Assembly: GCA_903927345.1 (NCBI GenBank)
Contig: CAIYMO010000053.1
Span: 62,001-126,000 of the forward strand
Direction: 5' to 3'
DNA: 64,000 nucleotides
From: an uncultured Armatimonadota bacterium
GTDB lineage: Bacteria; Armatimonadota; Fimbriimonadia; Fimbriimonadales; Fimbriimonadaceae
In this document: positions 43,945-52,187 of the stretch, one piece after another
Numbering within the stretch: the stretch's first letter is position 1
How the letters are laid out: every line of letters begins with the position of its first letter
Translations under genes and position numbers: made by a program
The notes under the pieces: generated by a model
Database searches by the model: none
Told to the model about the DNA's origin: nothing
Seen by the model: the letters and a program-made list of their open reading frames with translations, nothing else

Positions 43945-44460
43945 GTGCAATACTTTGTAACTGGTACAGACGGTAACGAATATGGGCCCGTTGATTTGGC
44001 TACTCTCCAGGATTGGGTTCGTGATAACCGAGTCGTTCCGACGTCAAAGGTGCGCAACGCTACGAACGGGATGGTTCTCCAAGCAAGCACGATGCCCGAA
44101 GTATCGAATCTATTTCCACCGGCACCAGTTCCAACCATGGGCACCGTAGCTCCCATGGCAGGCTACGAGAGTCGCCCCAGCTATGCGCAGCCCGACATGA
44201 CGGCACAAATGATGCGCAACTATAACGACCAAGGCTGGAAGCCGTTCGGCATCGCACTCGCGCTCTCTCTAGCAACCCTCGCCGTTGGCGTTACAATCGG
44301 ATTTCTATCAATTTTCATTGGCTCCTATGCGATCCAAATGGGATGGAAGGCGAAAGAGGAGGATCAGCAAGGTGGTTGGGCTGCCCTAATCATCGCCGTG
44401 GTCTGCACAATCGCTGCCCTCGCCTTCCGATTCACCGTGGGTCCAATCTGGCGCCAATAA
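43945..44460 (+). CDS. GYF_2-like domain membrane protein (first of a tandem pair)
   Basis: 171 residues. The N-terminal 55 residues (MQYFVTGTDGNEYGPVDLATLQDWV...VVPTSKVRNATNG) have the YxxDGxExGPV...L..W signature of the GYF_2/DUF4339 fold. A Pro-rich linker follows, then a C-terminal region with two TM segments (IALALSLATLAVGVTIGFLSIFIGSYAI and ALIIAVVCTIAALAFRF). Possibly binds proline-rich partners at the membrane. Start GTG from the promoter geometry. Only three bases separate it from the paralogue at 44464. Confidence 0.8.
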   Translation: MQYFVTGTDGNEYGPVDLATLQDWVRDNRVVPTSKVRNATNGMVLQASTMPEVSNLFPPAPVPTMGTVAPMAGYESRPSYAQPDMTAQMMRNYNDQGWKPFGIALALSLATLAVGVTIGFLSIFIGSYAIQMGWKAKEEDQQGGWAALIIAVVCTIAALAFRFTVGPIWRQ

Positions 44461-44463
44461 TCC

Positions 44464-44925
44464 ATGCCCTATATTCTTTTGGCGAGGGATGGTAACGAGT
44501 ACGGCCCGGTCGAACTCGAAACCCTGGTCACCTGGGCAGAGCAAGGTCGTGTTCTCCCGAGGTCGTCAATCCGGATCACACCACAAGGCGAAACCGTCCT
44601 TGCCCACACCATCCCTGAACTAAATCTCTTTGACCAACCGCCGAAAGTCGTTGCTCCGCCGGTAGCGGAGTATGTCGAGTATCCAAGGGCAGACGGACCG
44701 CAGAACCCCAGGCCGTCGAAAGCCGGGCTTGTCTCCATCACATTCTGGAGTGTCTTATCGGTATCGCTTACCCTGTTCGGTTACCGATACGGCTCCTTTA
44801 TGGCATTCCTCGGCCTGATGGATATGTTCCAGGCGTGGAAGCGAAAGGACCCTTATATGACGGCAATATTCACCATCGGTGGGATTGCAATTGTCGTTGG
44901 AATCGCCGGATTGATCCTGCGCTGA
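44464..44925 (+). CDS. GYF_2-like domain membrane protein (second of a tandem pair)
   Basis: 153 residues, same layout as the gene before: MPYILLARDGNEYGPVELETLVTWAEQGRVLPRSSIR, a Pro-rich linker (QPPKVVAPPVAEYV), and two hydrophobic segments (ISVFWSVLSVSLTLFGYRYG-like and FTIGGIAIVVGIAGLILR). The domain starts share DGNEYGPV, so the pair arose by duplication. Ends two bases before the pdxH stop, convergently. Confidence 0.8.
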   Translation: MPYILLARDGNEYGPVELETLVTWAEQGRVLPRSSIRITPQGETVLAHTIPELNLFDQPPKVVAPPVAEYVEYPRADGPQNPRPSKAGLVSITFWSVLSVSLTLFGYRYGSFMAFLGLMDMFQAWKRKDPYMTAIFTIGGIAIVVGIAGLILR

Positions 44926-44926
44926 T

Positions 44927-45526
44927 TTAAGGCGCAAGGCGCTCAATCAACCATCCATTCTCGACCTTTGTGAATCGAAAGCGATCATGCAACCTCGAAG
45001 GGCGACCTTGCCAAAACTCAAAGGCGGTAGGGACCAATCGATAACCTCCCCAATGATCGGGGCGGTCGGTTCCCTCTGCCGCTACCCGCTCTTCGAGCTC
45101 GTCGCGCCCAGAAACAACCTGGCTCTGGGGACTCGCCGCACTCGCTTGTCGGCTGCTGGCGGGACGTGAGGCGAAATAGGCGTCCGACTCTTCGGCTGTG
45201 ACTTGGTGCACTTCCCCCTCGATACGCACTTGTCGCTCCAAGTCTCCCCACCAAAAAGTCATCGCGGCAAACGGGTTCTCCGTTAACTCCCGCCCCTTAC
45301 GAGATAAGTAATTCGTGTAGAACAGCAACCCATGATCTACTCCGCGAAGCAGCAACATTCGAGCCGATGGTCGACCGTCGGCCGTGGCAGTGCTCAGGCA
45401 GAATGCCTCAGGCTCAACCACGTTCTCATCCCGAGCCGTCCCGAGCCACTCTCGAAACATCAAGAATGGGTCTCGCAACACATCGCCTTCCATCAGTTCT
45501 CCTTTTGTGTAGTCGCTTCGTTGCAT
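44927..45526 (-). CDS. pdxH: Pyridoxamine/pyridoxine 5'-phosphate oxidase PdxH
   Basis: FMN enzyme making pyridoxal phosphate. 199 residues: SDYTKGELMEGDVLRDPFLMFREWL, AFCLSTATADGRPSARMLLLRG (FMN-binding), FYTNYLSRKGRELTENPFAAM, and GGYRLVPTAFEFWQGRPSRLHDR with the closing RLAP. ATG 45526 is right because the YTKGxL block at residues 6-11 is conserved in the family; a strong AAAGGAG before an internal ATG at 45493 is only coding sequence. PLP is the cofactor of glyA nearby. Confidence 0.94.
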   Translation of the reverse strand: MQRSDYTKGELMEGDVLRDPFLMFREWLGTARDENVVEPEAFCLSTATADGRPSARMLLLRGVDHGLLFYTNYLSRKGRELTENPFAAMTFWWGDLERQVRIEGEVHQVTAEESDAYFASRPASSRQASAASPQSQVVSGRDELEERVAAEGTDRPDHWGGYRLVPTAFEFWQGRPSRLHDRFRFTKVENGWLIERLAP

Positions 45527-45536
45527 CAGTCTCCAG

Positions 45537-45542
45537 TATCCT
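45537..45542 (+). promoter_or_regulatory. -10 box of the Fpg gene
   Basis: TATCCT, six bases before GTG 45549; the divergent pdxH start is only 22 bases away. -35 weak. Confidence 0.55.
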
Positions 45543-45548
45543 TATACG

Positions 45549-46391
45549 GTGCCCGAGCTACCAGAAGTTGAGACTGTTCGCAGAGTTTTTGATCGTGTTT
45601 TGACGGGAAAGAAGATCGTTGAGGCCGAAATCGCAGAGGATTCCATAGTCCTAAAAAAGACTCCTGCAGAAGTCGTGAGACAATCCATAGTCGGCCGAAC
45701 CGTTACCGCAACCGGCAGAATCGGAAAATACTTCTGGCTCGAACTCGATTCGAAGCCTTGGCTCTTCGGTCACCTCGGAATGGCGGGATGGGTGCGAGAA
45801 ATTGGAGCCTCCACGATCCGGCTCCGCGAGCATGGTCAGGCGCCCATGGAAGATGCTGAGGGTCGCCCGAAGTTCCTCAAAATGCTGCTCACAGCTGAAG
45901 ACGGCAGGCAGGTCGTAATGACCGATGGTAGGCGCCTCGCTAGAATCTGGCTTTGCTCATCGCCTTCCGAAGACGTCGCGATCTCAAAACTAGGTCCAGA
46001 CTGCTACTCCGCACTTCCCTCTCCAGCGCAAATCCGTGACTCAGTCGCCCGGCGTTCCGCACCGATCAAAGCGCTCTTGCTCGATCAATCTCTCTTCTGT
46101 GGAGTCGGAAACTGGATCGCAGATGAAGTGCTCTACTTGGCTGGGATTCGCCCTTCTCGCCACGGCAAAGATCTGTCACTAGAGGACTGTGCAAGGCTTC
46201 ACGCTGCACTCGAACGTGTCATTTCTCTCGCCGTCGAAGTCGGAGCCGACAAAGAGAAGTTCCCCACCGAATGGCTATTCCACTATCGATGGGGCGGAGC
46301 AAAGGGCGACGAGTTGATCGATGGACAGACCATCATCCGAGAGCAGATCGGCGGTCGTACGACCGCCTGGGTTCCCTCGCGACAAGTCTAA
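45549..46391 (+). CDS. mutM: Formamidopyrimidine-DNA glycosylase with plant/fungal-like zincless C-terminus
   Basis: Base-excision repair enzyme for oxidised purines (8-oxoG, Fapy). 280 residues: MPELPEVETVRR with catalytic P2 and E3, RIGKYFW with K60, GHLGMAGW, and the H2TH block GVGNWIADEVLYLAGIRPSR. The C-terminus EWLFHYRWGGAKGDEL...GGRTTAWVPSRQV has no cysteines: instead of the bacterial four-Cys zinc finger it resembles the zincless finger of plant and fungal Fpg. GTG 45549 follows TATCCT by six bases. Confidence 0.92.
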   Translation: MPELPEVETVRRVFDRVLTGKKIVEAEIAEDSIVLKKTPAEVVRQSIVGRTVTATGRIGKYFWLELDSKPWLFGHLGMAGWVREIGASTIRLREHGQAPMEDAEGRPKFLKMLLTAEDGRQVVMTDGRRLARIWLCSSPSEDVAISKLGPDCYSALPSPAQIRDSVARRSAPIKALLLDQSLFCGVGNWIADEVLYLAGIRPSRHGKDLSLEDCARLHAALERVISLAVEVGADKEKFPTEWLFHYRWGGAKGDELIDGQTIIREQIGGRTTAWVPSRQV

Positions 46392-46396
46392 ACCGA

Positions 46397-47653
46397 TTAG
46401 AACAAGTGAATCGGGAATCTCTTGGTGAGTTCGAGGGTCTTCGCTCGAACTGCCTTGAGCCCTTCCTCGTTATCATGAACCCTTAGAGTCTGTGCGATCA
46501 GAGAAGCGATCTCGGCCATTTCACCCTCTTTCATTCCACGAGTCGTAACTGCAGGAGTTCCGAGACGGATGCCACTCGTCACAAAGGGCTTCTCTGGATC
46601 GAACGGAATCGAGTTCTTATTGGTCGTGATCGCGGCTTCATCGAGAGCGATCTGAGCAATTTTTCCGGTAACGCCGAATGGTCGAAGATCGATCAGCATC
46701 AGGTGCGAATCGGTTCCTCCAGAGACGACTCTGAAGCCTTCTTGTTCCATCGCAACCGCGAGTGCCTTTGCGTTCGAAGCGATCTGCTTCTGATACTCCT
46801 TAAACGAAGGTTGGAGTGCTTCGCCAAACGCAATCGCCTTCGCCGCAATGACGTGCATCAACGGTCCACCTTGGATACCTGGGAAGACCGACTTATCAAT
46901 CTCCTTGGCATACTGCTCCTTACAAAGAATCATTCCTCCTCGGGGGCCACGGATGGACTTGTGGGTCGTACTAGTCACGAAATCGCAGTGTGGAACCGGG
47001 GAATCGTAGATCCCGCCGGCGATCAATCCAGAGTAGTGCGACATGTCGCACATGTGCAGGGCACCAACCTCATCAGCAATCTCCCGGATCTTAGCAAAAT
47101 CAAACTGACGTGAGTACGCAGTCGCACCGCTGACGATCATCTTTGGCTTGGTCTCAAGCGCGGACTTGCGGAAGGCATCGTAATCAATGACCTCAGTTCC
47201 CTCAGCGACCCCGTAAGGAACGATGTTGTAAAACATGCCGCTAAAGTTCACGTGAGAACCGTGTGTCAAGTGCCCACCGTGTGCCAGGTTCATAGCCATT
47301 AGCGTGTCGCCGGGCTTTAGGAAGGCGAAATACACGGCCATATTGGCTTGCGCTCCGCTGTGTGGCTGGACATTTGCGTGCTCCGCGCCATAAAGCTCTT
47401 TTACGCGGTCAATAGCGAGTTGCTCGATCTCATCGACGACTTCGCATCCACCGTAGTAGCGCTTGCCAGGGTAACCCTCAGCGTACTTGTCGGTGAGGAC
47501 CGAACTCATCGCTTGGCGAACGGCCAAGGATGCGATGTTCTCAGAAGCGATCAGCTCAATATTCTCCTCCTGCCGCTTCTCTTCCTTGTTAATCAGGCCG
47601 AAGATGGTTGGGTCGGCTTGCTCGAGAGGGATGCGGTGAGGATGCTGAGGCAT
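46397..47653 (-). CDS. glyA: Serine hydroxymethyltransferase GlyA
   Basis: PLP enzyme interconverting serine and glycine with THF, main source of methylene-THF. 418 residues: [52 protein letters not shown] and [13 protein letters not shown] with the Schiff-base K232. Fifteen bases after the polysaccharide deacetylase gene; CATAAT four bases before ATG is suggestive but the operon from rpmE is the likely source of transcription. Supplies folate units used by MnmG. Confidence 0.97.
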   Translation of the reverse strand: MPQHPHRIPLEQADPTIFGLINKEEKRQEENIELIASENIASLAVRQAMSSVLTDKYAEGYPGKRYYGGCEVVDEIEQLAIDRVKELYGAEHANVQPHSGAQANMAVYFAFLKPGDTLMAMNLAHGGHLTHGSHVNFSGMFYNIVPYGVAEGTEVIDYDAFRKSALETKPKMIVSGATAYSRQFDFAKIREIADEVGALHMCDMSHYSGLIAGGIYDSPVPHCDFVTSTTHKSIRGPRGGMILCKEQYAKEIDKSVFPGIQGGPLMHVIAAKAIAFGEALQPSFKEYQKQIASNAKALAVAMEQEGFRVVSGGTDSHLMLIDLRPFGVTGKIAQIALDEAAITTNKNSIPFDPEKPFVTSGIRLGTPAVTTRGMKEGEMAEIASLIAQTLRVHDNEEGLKAVRAKTLELTKRFPIHLF

Positions 47654-47668
47654 TCCTTATTATGGCGA

Positions 47669-48553
47669 CTAATGAGCCTTGGCGACTATGTTCCCGGCTC
47701 CAGGATTAACGTCAACATAGACCGGATTAGGCAAGTTTTTCATCATGTCAGCCACCGACTCAAACTCATATCCCTGGGCACGAACTGCGTCAATCATAGG
47801 CCCCAGAGCCTCCGCGGTAATCGGATTGTCGTGAAGCAAAATGATCATCCCAGGCTTCAACTGCTTGGTTACGTACTCAACAATCAACTTAGGAGTCGTC
47901 TTCGGGAGCTTCTTCAACTCAGGCGTGAGCTCATAGTCTGGAACCGTTCCGACAAAATCCTTAGCCCCGATTCCCCAGTGCACCATAACGTCGCCCTGTT
48001 GTTTAACCACGTCGAGAACCGTTTCCGAAAATCGCATTCCGGGAGGTCGGAATAGAGTCATCTTCTTTCCAATCGCATTTTCAACTGCGACGTCGCACTC
48101 GTGAATCTGGTTAAAAACCTTTTCCCGATCTAACTTATCGAGTCGGATGTGGTCGTAAGTGTGGTTACAGATCTCATGACCGTCCTGCTCCATCATACGA
48201 ACCAAATCAGGATTTCCGTCAACCTGCTTTCCAACGAGGAAGAAGGAGGCTATCACCTTCTTCTCCTTCAACACTTGCAGAAACTTCTGGCAGGAAAGCG
48301 GATGTGGACCATCGTCGATGGTGAGTGAAACCGTCTTACGCTCGCGATTTCCACGATAAAAGATCCGACGATCAGGATTGAAATAGTCCTTCCCGGTGAA
48401 CCGCTCGGCCCAATAAACTGGCGAAACTGCGGTAGAAAGCGCCACGCCTTCGCGCTGCCGGACGCGGAATGCATTCAAAACATAAACAGCCACAACGAGT
48501 CCGAAGACCGTTGCGGCTGTAACATAGATTCCCTTTCTCTGCATCTGGCGCAT
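47669..48553 (-). CDS. Membrane-anchored polysaccharide deacetylase (NodB family)
   Basis: 294 residues: N-terminal TM (GIYVTAATVFGLVVAVYVLNAF), then a NodB domain with TIDDGPHP (metal Asp), EICNHTYDH (His-rich metal motif), RPPGMRFSE and IILLHDN. Removes N- or O-acetyl groups from envelope glycans, perhaps peptidoglycan or poly-GlcNAc. Between rpmE (21 bases upstream) and glyA on one transcript. Confidence 0.9.
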   Translation of the reverse strand: MRQMQRKGIYVTAATVFGLVVAVYVLNAFRVRQREGVALSTAVSPVYWAERFTGKDYFNPDRRIFYRGNRERKTVSLTIDDGPHPLSCQKFLQVLKEKKVIASFFLVGKQVDGNPDLVRMMEQDGHEICNHTYDHIRLDKLDREKVFNQIHECDVAVENAIGKKMTLFRPPGMRFSETVLDVVKQQGDVMVHWGIGAKDFVGTVPDYELTPELKKLPKTTPKLIVEYVTKQLKPGMIILLHDNPITAEALGPMIDAVRAQGYEFESVADMMKNLPNPVYVDVNPGAGNIVAKAH

Positions 48554-48574
48554 GAGCAGGTGGGACTCCGGTGT

Positions 48575-48820
48575 TTACTTCTTGGCTTGGTTGCCGTAGC
48601 GTCGCATGAACTTCTCGACGCGACCTGCGGTATCCACCAGCTTCTTCTGACCCGTATAGAATGGGTGGCTGAATGCGCTGATTTCGCAGTTGATAACGTA
48701 GTGATCCACACCGTTGACTGAACGCACGTTTGCGGTCTTGGTGGTTGATGTGCCCGTCCACTCGTGCTCGCCATCTACAAAAATGACCGGATAGAGTGTT
48801 GGGTGAATTCCTTCCTTCAT
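48575..48820 (-). CDS. rpmE: 50S ribosomal protein L31 (zinc-free form)
   Basis: 81 residues: MKEGIHPTLYPVIFVDGEHEW and the diagnostic EISAFSHPFYTGQKKLVDTAGRVEKF (this block starts after a single Cys). It lacks the CxxC pairs of zinc-binding L31, so it is the zinc-free, type-B-like form. ATG 48820 has GAGGTTAAC as binding site and TATCAT 18 bases upstream. First gene of rpmE-deacetylase-glyA. Confidence 0.93.
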   Translation of the reverse strand: MKEGIHPTLYPVIFVDGEHEWTGTSTTKTANVRSVNGVDHYVINCEISAFSHPFYTGQKKLVDTAGRVEKFMRRYGNQAKK

Positions 48821-48915
48821 GTTAACCTCGAATCTCCTATGATACCTTAATTCAAAAACAGTGTGGTTTCCCGGGCGGGTTCCCGAAACTATTATTGTGG
48901 TGCGATTTGCACCTG

Positions 48916-48921
48916 TAAAGA
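48916..48921 (+). promoter_or_regulatory. -10-like box of the HDOD-like gene
   Basis: TAAAGA, six bases before ATG 48928. Weak match but the right distance. Confidence 0.4.
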
Positions 48922-48927
48922 TTGCCG

Positions 48928-49734
48928 ATGAACTCGTTGCACGCGACCCCGCTCCCGCCTACTGCGGCGATGCTGCTGATTCAGCAGGAGCAACATGATG
49001 CGCGCACCTTGCTCACAGTTCTGGCATCAGACGTCATCGTTAGCCGCACAACCCGCATCATCTGCGAGTTCCTCGGCTTCGAGAGCAATATGCCGCTGAT
49101 CATCCAGCGCGCCGGTCCTTCAGCACTCGCCCAGCTCGCGATTGCCTCAGACCTTTGGATTTCCGGTTCTCGCGCCAAGAGCTCCGTGATCAGCAGCGCC
49201 CAGATGTCTCTCGGTTGCCTTGTCATTGGATGTATGGCTCCAATGGCCCTCGAGCAAGATCTTACGCTCACCGATGCCGAGCTTCAGCTTCGCGCGGCAT
49301 CTTTTGCAATGTTTTCTTCACTCGCAACCGCTTTGGTTGCCCGTCAGTATCCCGAGGAGTTCGATGCAGCCGCAGCCGTGGCGAGAATGCGCCAGATTCC
49401 AATCGACAGCGCCTACCAGACCGTTAACGGAGAATCGATTCACGACGCTGCAGGCAGACTCGCATCGGCGTGGGGTCTCACCAGAGAGCTCTCAATAGCC
49501 CTCCGTGGACCAAGAGATTTCGATTTGACTGACAAAGAAAGACTGATCATCGGTGCCACCGAGATCGCGACAATGGCCGCTCAAAGCGCCGGAGTAAGCG
49601 TCGAACCATGGCCCTACATCGTTCCTTCGGAGAGCATCGAGCAAATCGCTCTAATCCAGGCGATGGGAATGCGCGCAAAGCGCGTTGCAGGTCGCCTCAC
49701 CGAGGAGCTTGAACAGCTCCGCGGTGTGGCCTGA
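48928..49734 (+). CDS. HDOD-like domain protein
   Basis: 268 residues. The first half (LPPTAAMLLIQQEQHDARTLLTVLASDVIVSRTTRIICEF...GPSALAQLAIASDLWI) follows the HDOD pattern: PP start, a helix pair with a D-x-xxSRxTRI step and the all-alpha run. The second half (about 150-268) is helical with no HD metal residues I can point to. HDOD proteins act in signalling and are usually non-catalytic. ATG 48928 is preferred to TTG 48922 by promoter spacing. Confidence 0.6.
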   Translation: MNSLHATPLPPTAAMLLIQQEQHDARTLLTVLASDVIVSRTTRIICEFLGFESNMPLIIQRAGPSALAQLAIASDLWISGSRAKSSVISSAQMSLGCLVIGCMAPMALEQDLTLTDAELQLRAASFAMFSSLATALVARQYPEEFDAAAAVARMRQIPIDSAYQTVNGESIHDAAGRLASAWGLTRELSIALRGPRDFDLTDKERLIIGATEIATMAAQSAGVSVEPWPYIVPSESIEQIALIQAMGMRAKRVAGRLTEELEQLRGVA

Positions 49735-49745
49735 CTGCAATCAGT

Positions 49746-50729
49746 TTAGTCTCGAGCCCAGAACATTGGGCCAGCAGATTCTTGGATCACGGACTGCTTA
49801 AGCACATCCAGAGCCTTTCGAAGTCCTTCCATCGGTGACATCAGACCATCTTCGTGCTCAATCGAAAGCACGTAATCGTAGCCACCCATTCGGAGTTCGG
49901 AGCAGAATTGCTTCCACCACTCGACTCCGTGGCCGTAACCGACCGATCGGAACACCCAGCTTCGGCCATTGATATCGCCGTAAGACTTCGCATCCAGATT
50001 TCCGTTCAAAGTTGACGTGTAATCGTTGATCTTAGTGTCCTTTGCGTGGACGTGATACAGAGCGCCTTCTTGTGCGAGCTGACGGACCGCCGCAATCGGA
50101 TCGATTCCCTGCCACCAAAGGTGACTCGGGTCGAAGTTTGCGCCGATCCATTCGCCGTCGGCACCGATTCCGTTTCGCAGCTTCAAAAGGGTGTCGTTAG
50201 AGTAGCAAACGAAACCAGGGTGCATCTCGATCGCGAACTTAACGTTGTGCTGCTTCAAGAAAGCAGCCTGCTCCTTCCAGTATGGGAAGACAACGTCGTT
50301 CCACTGATACTCGAGAATGTCGCGGAACTCATCGGGCCAAGCACAGGTAACCCAGTTCGGATTCTTGGAACCAGGAGCGTCACCAGGGCATCCACTGAAG
50401 CCGTTGACAACCGGAACACCGAGCATCGACGCCAACTTGACACCGTTAACAAACGCCTTGTGATGCTCGTCTGCGATGCTCTTCACCGGGTGCAAAGCGT
50501 TTCCGTGGCAGCTCAGGGCAGAGAGCATAAGACCCCGACTTTCAATCTTGTTGAGCAAGGCATCTCGTTCTGCCTTGCTCTCAAGAAGCTTCTCTACGTC
50601 AAGGTGTGCAGAGCCAGGATAGGCACCACAGCCGATTTCAACCGACTGAATGCCCTCGGCAACACAGGTATCGAGGGCGTCGTCCAGTGACTTGTCGCCG
50701 AAAAGCGCGATAAACAATCCGATCTTCAT
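49746..50729 (-). CDS. Sugar-phosphate isomerase/epimerase-like TIM barrel (AP_endonuc_2 family)
   Basis: 327 residues: MKIGLFIALFGDKSLDDALDTCVAEGIQSVEIGCG, LSALSCHGNALHP, FAIEMHPGFVCYS (metal Glu/His), GANFDPSHLWWQGIDP (Asp/His), YHVHAKDT (HxH) and VLSIEHEDG (Glu). The metal-binding set is complete. Enzymes of this COG1082 family act on sugars such as inositol, xylose or hexuloses; substrate unknown. TAAACT lies eleven bases before ATG 50729. Confidence 0.9.
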   Translation of the reverse strand: MKIGLFIALFGDKSLDDALDTCVAEGIQSVEIGCGAYPGSAHLDVEKLLESKAERDALLNKIESRGLMLSALSCHGNALHPVKSIADEHHKAFVNGVKLASMLGVPVVNGFSGCPGDAPGSKNPNWVTCAWPDEFRDILEYQWNDVVFPYWKEQAAFLKQHNVKFAIEMHPGFVCYSNDTLLKLRNGIGADGEWIGANFDPSHLWWQGIDPIAAVRQLAQEGALYHVHAKDTKINDYTSTLNGNLDAKSYGDINGRSWVFRSVGYGHGVEWWKQFCSELRMGGYDYVLSIEHEDGLMSPMEGLRKALDVLKQSVIQESAGPMFWARD

Positions 50730-50777
50730 CTTCGCCCGTGAGTTTATTCTCTTTCGGACGAAGATTGAAGCAACAAA

Positions 50778-51247
50778 TCAGAGGGATTGCAAAACTTCGA
50801 CAATCGCGGCGAAGTTCGGTAGCTCGCCAGGAGTTGGCGTCTCTTTTGAATAGCGGATGATGCCTTCTTTGTCAATCACAAACGCAGCTCGTTTAGAAGC
50901 TGGTCCGAGTCCCGCCAAATCAGGCAGAACAACGTCATACGCTTCTGTCACCGAGTGCGCAAAGTCGCTCAGAAGCGTTACCGAAATCCCGGCCGATTTA
51001 GCCGACCCTCTTGTGCAAAAGCCGTGTCGCAAGATATTCCGTAGACTTGCGCTCCAGGGAGGTTGTGAACGCCTCCGCTGAGATCACAGAATTCCTGGGT
51101 GCAAACTCCAGTGAAGGCTGCAGGGAACCAAAGAAGAACGACATTGCCCTTCCCCTTGTGAGCAGAAAGAGTGACGTCGTGAAGCACTGAGTCGTTCTTC
51201 ATTTAATGGTTCAAATCGGGAGCGGCGGAGCCGACCGCGAGTGCCAT
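50778..51247 (-). pseudogene. AhpE/BCP-type peroxiredoxin, broken by a stop codon and a frameshift
   Basis: Read from ATG 51247 the frame gives MALAVGSAAPDLNH then TAA (51205-51203), exactly where APDF is expected in peroxiredoxins. It continues in the same frame with KNDSVLHDVTLSAHKGKG, LLWFPAAFTGVCT (peroxidatic Cys) and GISCDTAFAQ. Near 51000-51015 the frame is lost; the rest (SAGISVTLLSDFAHSVTEAY ... FVIDKEGIIRYSKETPTPGEL) continues one frame away to 50778. Two lesions in a well-preserved gene suggest recent inactivation, or errors in the sequence. Confidence 0.82.
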
Positions 51248-51282
51248 CCCCGCAGAATGTACGATTGAAATCTACCGGCCGT

Positions 51283-51317
51283 CGCAAACAAAAACGCCAC
51301 CTCAACGAGGTGGCGTT
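51283..51317 (-). terminator. Rho-independent terminator of the PEP-CTERM gene
   Basis: Stem AACGCCACCTC/GAGGTGGCGTT (51293-51303 and 51307-51317), 3-base loop; on the minus strand it is followed by TTTTGTTTG. Also lies just upstream of the broken peroxiredoxin. Confidence 0.88.
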
Positions 51318-51338
51318 CTGAGTACCGAGTCTAAACGC

Positions 51339-52049
51339 TTACTTGTTTCGGCGACGTCGTGCCAAACCAAGGATTCCGAGTCCGAGAGCAGCCATCGTAG
51401 CAGGCTCTGGAACCGCGCCGAGTTGACCTCGAGTTGGGTCAAACACGAAGGTAACGAAGCCCCAGTTTGCTTGTGGAGTGAACTGAACGTTACCATCCAA
51501 GTTACCGAGACCGTTTCCGTAAGCCACGCCCCAATCTCCTACCTTTCGAATCTTGAACTCGTAGTTCTGACCGATGGTGAACTGCGAGAGAGGAAGGATC
51601 GCACTGTTGTACTTCTTCGTCGTTGCGTCGTAAGTAAGAGCGAGAGGAGTTCCGAAGTTATCTCCTCCCGGGAAGTTGCCCATGACTTCAAAATTCATGG
51701 AGTTGTTGTTATCAAACCCTGCTCGGAAAGTCGTGTTTGGCGACATCAAAGGATCTGGCGCATTGGTATTGAGCGTAATCTTGAGATTGCCACTCGCATC
51801 CGACTGAGTTTTGATGTTATCTCCGCTCGGTGAGATCGTTCCGTTCGTCCACGCAGAGTCTGCAACCTTAAAGTCGTAGTTGACTCCTGGAGTGAGACCG
51901 GTAATAACCGTCTCGTACAAGCCGCCACCAAGGCTGGTCAGCGGATTACTCAAATCGTATCCGTTGAACGTGCCCCGTGCGTAGTAAGTCTGCGCATTGC
52001 CCGCAGCAACCATTGCCACGAAAAGCCCACCAATTAAAAATCGCTTCAT
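51339..52049 (-). CDS. PEP-CTERM sorting-domain protein
   Basis: 236 residues: signal peptide (MKRFLIGGLFVAMVAAGNAQ), a Gly/Asn/Thr-rich beta-sandwich body with few charged residues, and a C-terminal sorting tag VPEPATMAALGLGILGLA ending in a basic tail RRRRNK. Such tags are processed by exosortase, placing the protein on the cell surface or into exopolysaccharide. No exosortase gene is in the window. ATG 52049 has AAGGTGA about seven bases upstream; own extended -10 promoter. Confidence 0.92.
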   Translation of the reverse strand: MKRFLIGGLFVAMVAAGNAQTYYARGTFNGYDLSNPLTSLGGGLYETVITGLTPGVNYDFKVADSAWTNGTISPSGDNIKTQSDASGNLKITLNTNAPDPLMSPNTTFRAGFDNNNSMNFEVMGNFPGGDNFGTPLALTYDATTKKYNSAILPLSQFTIGQNYEFKIRKVGDWGVAYGNGLGNLDGNVQFTPQANWGFVTFVFDPTRGQLGAVPEPATMAALGLGILGLARRRRNK

Positions 52050-52094
52050 TGCAAATCACCTTCGCTGAATCCGAGAATACGAATTCACAAAACT

Positions 52095-52103
52095 ATTATA
52101 TCA
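52095..52103 (-). promoter_or_regulatory. Extended -10 promoter of the PEP-CTERM gene
   Basis: TGATATAAT on the minus strand, about 45 bases before the ATG; leader carries AAGGTGA. One of the clearly leadered genes. Confidence 0.65.
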
Positions 52104-52187
52104 TGAATCTAAGAAACTGCTTTAGGTTTTTTCCAGGTAATTCAAACAGGTTTTCGCATCTGAGTATTGACACTTTTTGGTAGACAT

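Noticed and set aside
45482-45493. Strong AAAGGAG before an in-frame ATG (45493) in pdxH, suggesting a shorter start.
   Set aside because: The bases encode the conserved YTKGxL block of PdxH, so the start at 45526 is supported by protein conservation and the Shine-Dalgarno match is coincidental.
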